DNA from: Fortiea sp. LEGE XX443 | GTDB taxonomy: Bacteria; Cyanobacteriota; Cyanobacteriia; Cyanobacteriales; Nostocaceae | DNA: 63,284 nt | Direction of reading: 5' to 3' | Assembly: GCF_015206815.1 (NCBI RefSeq) | Contig: NZ_JADEXZ010000030.1 | Location: 1-63,284 of the forward strand | Translations under genes and position numbers: made by a program | Shown here: positions 54,900 through 63,165 of the stretch, one piece after another | How positions within the stretch are numbered: the first letter of the stretch is position 1 | Layout of the letters: every line of letters starts with the position of its first letter | The notes under the pieces: generated by a model | The model's input: only the letters and a program-made list of their open reading frames with translations | Databases searched by the model: none | What the model was told of the DNA's origin: nothing

Positions 54900-55667
54900 T
54901 CACCGTTGAGTAGTTAGCGTTGGGCGCTGATTACTAAACCGTTCTTTTGCTAATTTTGTTTGTGATTGTGGAAGATTAGCATTCAAAATTTCCATGTTAA
55001 ATCGGTATCCCACATTCCTAATAGTTTGAATCAAACTAGGTTGGCGGGGATCAAGTTCTACTTTTTTTCGTAGCGATAACACATGAGTATCAATCGTGCG
55101 CGGATTGTCTATCGCATCTGGCCAAGCACGACGCAGTAATTCTGAGCGAGAGAGAGGTACTCCCCCAGCTTGCGCCAAAACATACAACAAACTGAATTCC
55201 TGGGGGGTTAAATCGATAAATTCCCCTTGGAAGCGGACACGGCGTTGCACTAAATCAATTTGCAAACTGCCATAGTCTAAATATGCTGGTGCTGTGGGCG
55301 TGCGTGTACGGCGAATTAACGCCTCTATCCTAGCCAGAAACTCTTGCATTCCAAACGGTTTGCTCAGGTAATCATCCGCCCCAGCCTTCAAGCCTGCGAC
55401 AACATCTGCTTCATTGCTACGGGCAGACAGCATCAAAATTAAAGGCTGCTGCTGACGATGCAACCAACGGCAAAACTCGATACCATCTCCATCAGGCAAA
55501 TCCGCATCTAGAATCACTAGAGTAGGTTGATGGGTTAAAAACACTTCCCTTGCTTGATAAATGCTGGCAGCTTGATTTACCCTGTATTCCAATTGTTGCA
55601 AGTGCCAACCTAGCAACGACCTCAAATGGGGATTCCCCTCAACGATTTCAATACAAACCGAACCCAC
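54900..55667 (-). CDS. OmpR/PhoB-family response regulator
   Basis: This 255-residue regulator has a receiver domain (residues 1-120) and a winged-helix DNA-binding domain (residues about 135-230; TPQEFSLLYVLAQAGG, RTIDTHVLSLRKKVE, IRNVGYRF). The phosphorylation Asp is Asp54 in VILDADLPDGDG. The Lys lies in YLSKPFG near residue 103. The usual acidic pair near the N-terminus reads IVEGNPHLR, so only Glu10 is acidic. The close match I remember is the NrrA/Rre37 group of nitrogen- and glycogen-responsive regulators, but this is uncertain. No sensor kinase is adjacent. Confidence 0.9.
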   Translation of the reverse strand: MGSVCIEIVEGNPHLRSLLGWHLQQLEYRVNQAASIYQAREVFLTHQPTLVILDADLPDGDGIEFCRWLHRQQQPLILMLSARSNEADVVAGLKAGADDYLSKPFGMQEFLARIEALIRRTRTPTAPAYLDYGSLQIDLVQRRVRFQGEFIDLTPQEFSLLYVLAQAGGVPLSRSELLRRAWPDAIDNPRTIDTHVLSLRKKVELDPRQPSLIQTIRNVGYRFNMEILNANLPQSQTKLAKERFSNQRPTLTTQR

Positions 55668-56227
55668 GGCGGTAAGACCCCTTAGCGTTGATGACTTTCA
55701 AAGTAACAAGCTCAAGCTCAAGGTTTTGTAGTCTTTGTTACTTCTAATCGTAAATAGCTTTACATTTCTGCAAACAAATAGCCGTAGTATCTTTGACTGA
55801 TGCCTTTTCCAAAGCTTAGTTAGTAATATTCTTAAATTTTTGTTAGACTTATCAAAAGTTCTTTTTAATAAAGACCTTTTTCTTGGCAAGATATAGCTTG
55901 TTGAGAAATTCATGTTAAACCAATTGTCCATTAGTTTAACTATTGTTCAGCCTTGTTGCGCCAGCGGATTCAGCTTTGTAAAGCGTCCACCTTAGCCAAT
56001 AAATGGGCTGTTGACCAAAAAAAAATCTAAGAATAAATTATCAAAGAATCATTTACCCAGTTTTTTGGAATAGGATCTAACTACGCTGTAGCTGCTGGAG
56101 GGGCTGACCTCGATAAACATATTGGCATAGGTTATATGCTAAAAACGCCAACAAGGCGAAAGTGGCACTTCACATTTCAGCGCGAATCATTTAAAATTCT
56201 CATTCCAAAGAGATTAAAACAGCAGTT
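55668..56227. other. Divergent intergenic region
   Basis: This 560-base stretch between the response regulator and DUF6761 has no supported ORF. A short inverted repeat, GCATAGGTTATATGC, lies near 56126. A long AT-rich tract (55740-55930) precedes it. Confidence 0.5.
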
Positions 56228-56482
56228 ATGCTCCAAGACACACAAACTATCCGCTATTACCAAAGAATTACCGACGCCTTCGTCGAGCTATGGAATCGCG
56301 GTTATCGCATGGATGATATGCGGATGTATTTGGATGGATATCTAGCCGCACTTCGTCAGAGCAACGCCATTGAGCCATATCTGATTCATCGTTTAGAGGA
56401 GGAAGCCAGCCGTTACTTGTACGATGGATCAAATTTTGCAATGACACAGCCAGAACCTGAACCACAACACGATTACTACTAA
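56228..56482 (+). CDS. DUF6761 family protein
   Basis: This 84-residue soluble protein has a long amphipathic helix (YYQRITDAFVELWNRGYRMDDM) and LDGYLAALRQSNAIEPYLIHRLEEEASRYL, matching the DUF6761 family of cyanobacteria. The C-terminus is acidic and variable. Function unknown; monocistronic. Confidence 0.8.
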   Translation: MLQDTQTIRYYQRITDAFVELWNRGYRMDDMRMYLDGYLAALRQSNAIEPYLIHRLEEEASRYLYDGSNFAMTQPEPEPQHDYY

Positions 56483-56819
56483 TGACTGTAGTTTAGTCAT
56501 GTGTTAGTAACAGCAGCTTGACGCAGATGATTATAACACATTATCTGTATTGATCAAGCGTGTGTTCGTAGGAAACTTTGGAGAGATTGTATTGATCAAA
56601 ACATCCCCTCAGCCCTGTTGTATTTTTGCCAATTTTTCTGAGGGGTGTTTAATTATACATTTTTATTTCTTAAATAAAAATCAGAAAGTTTTCTATTCGC
56701 CCACTAGCTGCTGATTAGTGAATTTTTTGGCTTTGAGACGTGTATTTTTATGAAAAAGCCCCTAAAATCGGGGCTGTAAGTTTGTATTCAGCAGCATCTA
56801 AGATGACTGCTTAGTTAAT
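56483..56819. other. Convergent intergenic region
   Basis: This 337-base stretch separates the converging DUF6761 and grxD genes and contains the terminator at 56757-56775. Nothing else is recognised. Confidence 0.55.
56757..56775 (-). terminator. Terminator of bolA-grxD
   Basis: AGCCCC (56757-56762) pairs with GGGGCT (56770-56775) around a seven-base loop. On the minus strand TTTTT follows. It lies 45 bases beyond the grxD stop. Confidence 0.8.
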
Positions 56820-57143
56820 TTATGAAGCTAGTGCGACTTCTACCATTTGCTGTAATTCGCCTTTTTGGTAGAGTTCAATCAGGATATCGGAACCACCAAC
56901 GAATTGGCCATCAATGTAAACTTGAGGAATTGTTGGCCAGTTAGAATATTCCTTAATTCCCTGGCGAATTTCTTGGTCGTCGAGGATATTAATAGTCTCA
57001 AAGGGAACACCCAAAGTGTTGAGAATTTGTACAACGTTGTTAGAAAAACCACATTGAGGCATTAGTTTGGTTCCCTTCATGAAAACCAAAATTTTGTTTT
57101 CCTTTAGTAAGTTATCAATTTTTGTTTCGAGTTCTGGTGTCAT
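56820..57143 (-). CDS. grxD: Monothiol glutaredoxin, Grx4/GrxD family
   Basis: This 107-residue monothiol glutaredoxin has the CGFS active site at residues 31-34 (QCGFSNN), preceded by KGTKLMPQ, and the glutathione-binding segments [11 protein letters not shown] and [10 protein letters not shown]. Such proteins bind a 2Fe-2S cluster with glutathione and form heterodimers with BolA proteins in iron sensing and Fe-S transfer. Here the partner lies 91 bases upstream on the same strand. Confidence 0.96.
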   Translation of the reverse strand: MTPELETKIDNLLKENKILVFMKGTKLMPQCGFSNNVVQILNTLGVPFETINILDDQEIRQGIKEYSNWPTIPQVYIDGQFVGGSDILIELYQKGELQQMVEVALAS

Positions 57144-57234
57144 GGTATTTCCTTTGGTGAAGAGTTAATAGTCCACAGTCTGGAGTCAATCGCACTTCTA
57201 CTAATAAATAAATTTATGAAGTGGCTGTTGTCTG

Positions 57235-57471
57235 TCAAGATTCAGGAGTCTGTGTTTTTACTGCCAAGGCATGAATTGCTTCGGTTGACATAGCTTGCTG
57301 CAACGCAGCATAGACTAACTGGTGTTGTTGTACCAGTCCTTTACCTGCAAACTGCGATGAAACTACTGTTACTTGATAATGGTCACCGCCACCAGTCAAG
57401 TCTTGTACTTGAATCTGAGCATCTGGCAGTTCCGCCTTGATCATTGCTTCAATCTGCTGCGGACTAATCAT
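57235..57471 (-). CDS. BolA family protein
   Basis: This 78-residue BolA-like protein has the class II-type fold with DLTGGGDHYQVTVVS near residue 24 and the invariant C-terminal His in STEAIHALAVKTQTPES. The [H/C] loop supplies His for cluster binding with CGFS glutaredoxins. It is the upstream gene of the pair with grxD, a known conserved association from bacteria to plants. Confidence 0.92.
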   Translation of the reverse strand: MISPQQIEAMIKAELPDAQIQVQDLTGGGDHYQVTVVSSQFAGKGLVQQHQLVYAALQQAMSTEAIHALAVKTQTPES

Positions 57472-57516
57472 CGCAATTCCTGAAAAAACCTACTTCTCTA
57501 TTATTAACAGATAGGA

Positions 57517-57544
57517 GAAGTACGAAGTATGAAGTATGAATTAT
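57517..57544. repeat. GAAGTAT heptamers upstream of bolA
   Basis: Four heptamers GAAGTAC, GAAGTAT, GAAGTAT and GAATTAT are followed by a second family, TGACAAA/TGACCAT, at about 57553-57580. Both are typical cyanobacterial STRR sequences. They lie between bolA and the gene at 57583. Confidence 0.8.
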
Positions 57545-57582
57545 GAAATTTTGACAAATGACCATTGACAAATGACCAAAAT

Positions 57583-58179
57583 TTATTTTTGAGAAGTTGA
57601 GCCGCCTTGTCTGGGGTAGGGAGTATCGACAAAACCCAATTCAAATAGCTGTTGATAGGCTTTCTTGCCTAAATCTCTTGTGGGGTTTTGACTTTTAACA
57701 ATTTGAATTAGTAATGGTACGGCTAATTCTGGCTGATTTTGGGCGCGATGTACCAGTGCTAACTGATAGGTGGCTTCATCCCGCTTTTGGGCTGTCAATA
57801 AAGCTTTTTGGCGTTGGGAATCAGAAACTCTAATGTCAATTCCAGAAAAGCTGGCGTTTAGTTCTTGATAAAAATTAGATAGCTGATTATAAACTTGGCG
57901 TGCTTCTTGGAGTTTTTTTGCAGCTATGGTGTAGTTTTGGGAGGAAACAGCTGCCTCTGCTTCTTTCATCAGTCGCTCTCCTCCCTCAATGCTTAAAACG
58001 CTATCATTTTGGGTTGCAGGGCGGAGATTATTGGGATTGTTTGGGTCTATAGGCTGTGCTTGGCTATAAATACTAGGTAACTTGTTCACTTGAGCGTTGA
58101 CAGGTGATAGCAAACCAAGGATTGCAATGACTGATAAGGAACTGAGGCCAATTAAAGGCGCAGTTGCAGCTATTTTCAT
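57583..58179 (-). CDS. Exported helical protein of unknown function
   Basis: This 198-residue protein has a Sec signal peptide ending at SPVNAQ near residue 30. The mature part is largely helical, with tetratricopeptide-like spacing (RLMKEAEAAVSSQNYTIAAKKLQEARQVYNQL, here split in reading, then LALVHRAQNQPELAVPLLIQIV). It may be periplasmic and act as a scaffold. It is not recognised as a specific family. The gene is divergent from the subtilase gene at 58352. Confidence 0.75.
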   Translation of the reverse strand: MKIAATAPLIGLSSLSVIAILGLLSPVNAQVNKLPSIYSQAQPIDPNNPNNLRPATQNDSVLSIEGGERLMKEAEAAVSSQNYTIAAKKLQEARQVYNQLSNFYQELNASFSGIDIRVSDSQRQKALLTAQKRDEATYQLALVHRAQNQPELAVPLLIQIVKSQNPTRDLGKKAYQQLFELGFVDTPYPRQGGSTSQK

Positions 58180-58351
58180 GGGTTAAACGGGTGCGACAAA
58201 TATATACAAATACTAAAGGAAACTTTGGATATCTTAACTTTGTTTTCGTTTTGAACAAAACTCAGCTATATACTTGGTTTCTTTGTTTTAGACTGAAAAT
58301 CGGTTTAATAGAGTTCCCATTGCCCGTGCATACTAATTAATATCATCTCCT

Positions 58352-60454
58352 ATGAGCGATCGCATCAATTCCTCTGATTTTTCAACCACAGGTGTACCAG
58401 CAAGCAATTTGGGAGTTGTTTTGCAACGCGGTGGTGAAGAATTAGTGTTAGAAAAAGCTTCCGACTGTTTCACCATCCGTCCAGCTACCGATTTTGCTCC
58501 CCAACAATTATCTCAGGTTAGTTGGGGCATTTGGCAGCGAAGTATTCCCCAAGCACAACTAGAGTTATTCAAAGTTGCACCAAACCAACTAGAAGCGGCG
58601 ATGGCTCAAGCACGCGCTGCGAAAAATGTGGTTTTTGCTAGTCATGTTTACACTATCAAAGGTAATCCTGAGACTTTCGTTTACCTTGGTGATCAACTGA
58701 CCATTCAATTTGCTGCTGAGGTAGAAACTGCCAGAATCAACACTATAGCTAGTACATACAGTCTAATTCAAGATAAACCTGTTCTTGGCCTACCCAACAC
58801 TTTTGTATTTTTAGTTAGCAAACAGGCAATAGACAACCCCATCAAAATTACTAACCAGCTGCAAGCACTCAAAGAAGTTGTAGCAGCTGAACCCAACATC
58901 ATCATACACAGTGAGGCACATTACAAACCCCGTGACACACTTTATCTACAACAGTGGTATCTGAATCATAATGGCGGTAACGAATTAGCAATAGGTTCCC
59001 ATATCTCTGTTGAAAAAGCTTGGGATATCACTCGCGGTACGCGTTCTGTAGTTGTGGCAGTGGTGGATGATTCTTTTGATTTGAATCACCCAGATTTTCA
59101 AGGTACAGGTAAAGTTGTTGCTCCCAAAGATTTAAAACAAAACGATTTTTTACCTTTACCTGATGCGAAAGAAACTAGCCACGGCACAGCTTGTGCAGGG
59201 GTTGCCGTTGCGGAAGAGAATGGCACGGGAATTGTGGGGGTTGCTCCTGGTTGCGCGTTCATGCCCATCCGTACAACTGGTTATTTGGATGATGAATCTG
59301 TTGAGCAAATTTTTAACTGGTCAATCGAAAAAGGTGCTAGTGTAATTTCTTGCAGTTGGGGAGCTTCAGCTGTTTATTTCCCTCTGTCGTTGCGTCAACG
59401 GGCTGTTATTACCCGTGCTGCAACGAAAGGACGCAATGGCAAGGGCTGTGTGGTTTTATTTGCTGCCGGAAATGCTAACCGCCCAATTAACGGTACTGTC
59501 TTTGAGCAGAATTGGTCAGATAGAATTCTACAAGGAAAAACAGAATGGCTCAGTGGTTTTGCGGTACATCCTGATGTGATTGCTGTTGCTGCCTCTACTA
59601 GCTTGAATAAGAAAGCTGCTTACAGTAATTGGGGAGATAGTATTGCCTTGTGTGCGCCTAGCAACAATGCGCCACCTGGAATGTCTTTTCCAGGTAAAGG
59701 TTATGTGTTTACACAACCTGCGATCGCTTCTTATCTTAATGGTTTAGGCGTGTTAACTACTGACCAATTAGGAGCCGCAGGCTACGACAAAGGTGATTTT
59801 ACTAGCAATTTTGGCGGGACTTCCAGCGCTACTCCCGTGGTTGCCGGGGTAGCTGCTTTAGTTTTGTCAGCAAATCCAGACTTGACGGCTCAACAAGTTA
59901 AACGCATCTTACAAGAAACGGCGGATAAGATTGTTGATTCTAATGCCGACCCCCAATTAGGTTTAAAAGGAGGGACTTACAACGGTGATGGTCATTCTCA
60001 GTGGTTTGGTTATGGCAAAGTCAACGCAGCCAAAGCAGTACAAGCAGCCAAGCAACTGCGAGAAGCTGCATCACCTGTAAGCCAACAGTTGCGGGTGGGA
60101 AATACCAACCAAGTAGCGATTCCCGATGATCATCGCCAGGGAGTCAAAAGTGCGATCGCAATTACGCAGTCTATTGTAGTTAAAGATATTCAAGTCAGTG
60201 TGAATATCACCCACGATTTTTTAGGCGATTTAGAAATTTATTTAATAGCACCGAATAATCAGCAAGTTTTATTACAAAACCGCACCTTAGGACGACGGAC
60301 TAACTTACAGATAACTTATAACGTGCGATCGCATCCAGCCCTGAAGCAGCTACTTTCTCTTTCAGGTCAAGGGCGTTGGCAATTGTGGCTGATAGATTCT
60401 GCACCGCAAGATACAGGCAAATTAAACACTTGGGAATTAGTCATTGGTCATTAA
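58352..60454 (+). CDS. S8 subtilisin-like serine protease with P domain (PrcA-like)
   Basis: This 700-residue protease has the catalytic triad Asp in VVAVVDDSFDLNHPDF near residue 240, His in SHGTACAGV near residue 276 and Ser in GGTSSATPVVAGVAAL near residue 490. A proprotein-convertase P domain follows (residues about 585-700; DDHRQGVKSAIAITQ, then LGDLEIYLIAPNNQQ and WQLWLIDSAPQDTGKL). The layout fits PrcA, the calcium-dependent protease of Anabaena. The N-terminal 230 residues look like an inhibitory propeptide, but no signal peptide is visible, so it is probably cytosolic or exported unusually. Confidence 0.9.
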   Translation: MSDRINSSDFSTTGVPASNLGVVLQRGGEELVLEKASDCFTIRPATDFAPQQLSQVSWGIWQRSIPQAQLELFKVAPNQLEAAMAQARAAKNVVFASHVYTIKGNPETFVYLGDQLTIQFAAEVETARINTIASTYSLIQDKPVLGLPNTFVFLVSKQAIDNPIKITNQLQALKEVVAAEPNIIIHSEAHYKPRDTLYLQQWYLNHNGGNELAIGSHISVEKAWDITRGTRSVVVAVVDDSFDLNHPDFQGTGKVVAPKDLKQNDFLPLPDAKETSHGTACAGVAVAEENGTGIVGVAPGCAFMPIRTTGYLDDESVEQIFNWSIEKGASVISCSWGASAVYFPLSLRQRAVITRAATKGRNGKGCVVLFAAGNANRPINGTVFEQNWSDRILQGKTEWLSGFAVHPDVIAVAASTSLNKKAAYSNWGDSIALCAPSNNAPPGMSFPGKGYVFTQPAIASYLNGLGVLTTDQLGAAGYDKGDFTSNFGGTSSATPVVAGVAALVLSANPDLTAQQVKRILQETADKIVDSNADPQLGLKGGTYNGDGHSQWFGYGKVNAAKAVQAAKQLREAASPVSQQLRVGNTNQVAIPDDHRQGVKSAIAITQSIVVKDIQVSVNITHDFLGDLEIYLIAPNNQQVLLQNRTLGRRTNLQITYNVRSHPALKQLLSLSGQGRWQLWLIDSAPQDTGKLNTWELVIGH

Positions 60455-60463
60455 ATAAAGTAT

Positions 60464-60498
60464 GAAGTCTGAAGTATGAAGTATGAAGTCTGAAGTCT
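60464..60498. repeat. Five tandem GAAGT(A/C)T heptamers
   Basis: Units GAAGTCT, GAAGTAT, GAAGTAT, GAAGTCT and GAAGTCT follow the subtilase stop. Together with the TATTGAC units at 60536-60563 they fill the gap to the acyltransferase gene. Confidence 0.85.
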
Positions 60499-60534
60499 GA
60501 AATTTCATCCTATTGTCTTTTAACTCCATACTTA

Positions 60535-61302
60535 CTATTGACTATTGACCATTGACCACTGACCATCAGTAACTTCGGATTCTTGCTGATTTAACTGTTG
60601 CAGCGCCTTCGCTAAATCATCTGTCAGGCGTTTAGCGTTTTGTTTGATCGTGCCATTGGTGTATTCTGCAACATTAATTGCATCGCCAATGTTAATACTC
60701 ACATCCGTACCCCAGTTAGGATAAGGTTGGCTGTAATTGATACTCATTGGTACGATTTTTACTCCTAGTCCTGGGTGATTTACTTCCGCACTCAAAGACA
60801 AACGAGCAATTCCTGACTTCAAAGCATGAACCTGGCGATCGCGGAAAATGCCACCTTCAGGAAAAATTACTAAAGTTTTTCCTTCCCGCAGTAACGAAAC
60901 TCCGTGGCGTAAGGTAGAAATTGTCGGGTGTAAAGGATCTACAGGAAACCCGCCTAAACGACGCACAAACCAACCTTGTAGCCCTTGGCATTCGCTGATA
61001 GTCACCATGAAGCGTAAATCTGCACCTGTAATGTAGGAAGTAGCATAAGGTACAAGCAACGCATCCCAACGCGCTCGATGGGTAGGAGCCAGGATAATCG
61101 GGCCTGTTGTGGGAATATTATGTTGCCCAGTAATGGTAATTCTGCCAAAGAATAAAGGTAAAACTAGATGCCGTCCCAAGAGATACGCCATCGGCCCTAA
61201 CAAAGGAGAAACTTGTGAGGGTGAATCAGCCACCTGATGATTTGCTGAATTAGTTCTTGGTGTTGGTTCGTGGGTATCTTTGGAAAAGTCAAATTTCATC
61301 AT
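60535..61302 (-). CDS. PlsC-type lysophospholipid acyltransferase family protein
   Basis: This 255-residue acyltransferase has the catalytic HX4D motif in THRARWDAL near residue 77 and the FPEGGIFRDR motif near residue 150. It converts lysophosphatidate or a related lysolipid and is membrane-associated. The last dozen residues (VTDGQWSMVNSQ) are encoded by tandem heptamers (60536-60563) that also supply the stop codon, so this C-terminus is probably recent. Confidence 0.88.
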   Translation of the reverse strand: MMKFDFSKDTHEPTPRTNSANHQVADSPSQVSPLLGPMAYLLGRHLVLPLFFGRITITGQHNIPTTGPIILAPTHRARWDALLVPYATSYITGADLRFMVTISECQGLQGWFVRRLGGFPVDPLHPTISTLRHGVSLLREGKTLVIFPEGGIFRDRQVHALKSGIARLSLSAEVNHPGLGVKIVPMSINYSQPYPNWGTDVSINIGDAINVAEYTNGTIKQNAKRLTDDLAKALQQLNQQESEVTDGQWSMVNSQ

Positions 61303-61387
61303 GTCGGTAGCTGCGAATTGCCCAGTTAAAAGGTAACAAAATAGTAATTAGTTAACCGTAAATTCTCTTCTATAAATTGTGTAGCTG

Positions 61388-61900
61388 TTATTGGACAGTT
61401 TTACCTCTGTCCGTAGTTTTTTGTTGAAGTCGTCGAGTCGCAAACCAAGCTTGCAAATGTTGACGACAAGCTGATTCTAGAATACCTCCCAGGACTTGCA
61501 GACGATGATTAGAAGCTGCACTATCGGGGATGTTCAGAACAGTCCGAATTGCGCCAGTTTTTGGATCGTCCACTCCGTATACAACCATTCCTAAACGCGA
61601 TTGCACGATCGCACCTGCACACATAGGGCAAGGTTCTAAAGTTACATACAGGGTACATTCATGCAGCCGCCAGCTTTGTAAGGTTTGAGACGCTGCTCTA
61701 ATGGCAATAATTTCTGCATGGGCTGTGGGATCTTGGTCACGTTCTTTTCTATTTTCACCTTCAGCAATCAAATGTCCACTGCCATCGATTATCACTGCAC
61801 CCACCGGAACTTCACCTGCATCTCCTGCGGCTTGTGCTATTTCTAAAGCACGACTCATCCATTGTCGGTGCGTCCAATATTCTGGATATTCGATTGACAT
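61388..61900 (-). CDS. tadA: tRNA adenosine(34) deaminase
   Basis: TadA converts adenosine 34 to inosine in tRNA-Arg(ACG). The protein has the zinc-deaminase motifs HAEIIAIRAAS (catalytic Glu) and EPCPMCAGAI (zinc cysteines). From the ATG at 61900 it has 170 residues and begins MSIEYPEYWTHRQWMSRALE. A longer frame starting at 61984 adds 28 basic residues that do not resemble the family, so I prefer the internal start. No clear Shine-Dalgarno separates the two. Confidence 0.93.
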   Translation of the reverse strand: MSIEYPEYWTHRQWMSRALEIAQAAGDAGEVPVGAVIIDGSGHLIAEGENRKERDQDPTAHAEIIAIRAASQTLQSWRLHECTLYVTLEPCPMCAGAIVQSRLGMVVYGVDDPKTGAIRTVLNIPDSAASNHRLQVLGGILESACRQHLQAWFATRRLQQKTTDRGKTVQ

Positions 61901-61990
61901 ATCAAATCTAGTTTGATGGTTTGACGGATGCGATCGCTTTTTGTCTGTGTTTTTGAGTCTTGATAATTTTAGACTATTCTTCAAAAAACA

Positions 61991-62023
61991 AGATCCCCGA
62001 CTTCTTCAAGAAGTCGAGGATCT
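61991..62023. repeat. Dispersed GATCCC palindrome, copy 3
   Basis: AGATCCCCGACTTCTT (61991-62006) pairs with AAGAAGTCGAGGATCT (62008-62023) with one mismatch. It belongs with the copies at 8698-8730 and 27190-27224. Here it lies only seven bases from the CHAT stop. Confidence 0.65.
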
Positions 62024-62030
62024 CAACCTC

Positions 62031-63152
62031 CTACTTATCATTCAACGGTGTCCAATTACCAGAAGGAACAAACGCCGCCCAAAACTGCGGATGTTGATAC
62101 TCTTGACTATTGAGCAAATCTAGCTGTGCAGAACGTAAAGCTTCATGTCTCCCCTTACCCGTCTGCAAGTTCTGGTAATACTTCACCATTAAATCCTTCG
62201 TCGCCACATCATCCACCAACCACAAACTTAAAACCTGAGATTGCGAACCAGCAATAACCAAAGCACGGCGCAATCCATACACACCATCACCAACTTTCAC
62301 ATCACCCTTACCAGTGTCACAGGCTGACAACACCACTAATTGATTAGAACGCAAATCTAAACCAGCCACTTCCAACGCCGTCAACACGCCATCATCATTA
62401 TTGTTTGTCGGTTGCTTGCGTTTGTTAAATCCAGCCAACGCCAAACCAGAACGTAACAAAGGATTTTCAACTTGTAGAATATTTTTTGGGCGTGGTTTTA
62501 ATTCCAGTTCTAATGAAGCATTGAGATTTTGTTCGATATCGGTAATGAAGAAACCGTGAGTAGCCAAGTGTAAAATACTCGGACTTTGTAATTGTTTAAC
62601 TGCGGTTTCTGTCGCATCTTTACCTAATAGTAATTTGGCATTGGGTAAAACCTTTTTAATTGCTTCAGCTTCCTCTTTAGTATTGGCTAACGCTTCAAAT
62701 TCCAAGTTTGCCAAATCACCAGAACGACGATTTTGCACACCGCGTACACCAGATGTTTTTGCAGCAGCTACAATTTGTGTTTGGTTGTTGTAATCAACAT
62801 CCGCCAACACCACAGGCGCAGAGGCATTGTTAACATTTGAGTTTAAACGTAACAAATCTCGCCCACTGGTAAGGTAAGAAAAAGCATAACGCTCAATTAA
62901 AAATTTATCTTGCTCATCCTTCAACGCTTCAAAGGGAATTAATGTTAATTGCCCATCGGGAGAAATTAAAATATGACTCGCATCACCTAATAAAGGGCGG
63001 ATGGGTGCAATTAATTTTTCATCCAAAGGGCGGGCGAATTTTTTGAATGTGTTTCCAGTGGCTAACGCTGCATGGAAATCAATAGCTAATTTATAGGAAT
63101 CATATTTGATTTCTGAAAAAGTGTACGAGATAATACGGAGGAATATATCTGT
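62031..63152 (-). pseudogene. CHAT domain protein, 5'-truncated beside an insertion element
   Basis: The frame encodes a CHAT (caspase-like) domain, with the catalytic His in HLATHGFF and Cys in LSACDTGKG. CHAT proteins usually carry N-terminal tetratricopeptide repeats. Here only about 45 residues precede the domain (YKLAIDFHAALATGNTFKKF); they still resemble the family linker and end at a stop at 63153-63155. A TTG at 63026 could start a 331-residue protein, but homology continues upstream of it, so the real 5' part has been lost. The break coincides with the IS630 element that begins at about 63156. Confidence 0.75.
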
Positions 63153-63165
63153 CTAAGAACAAACA

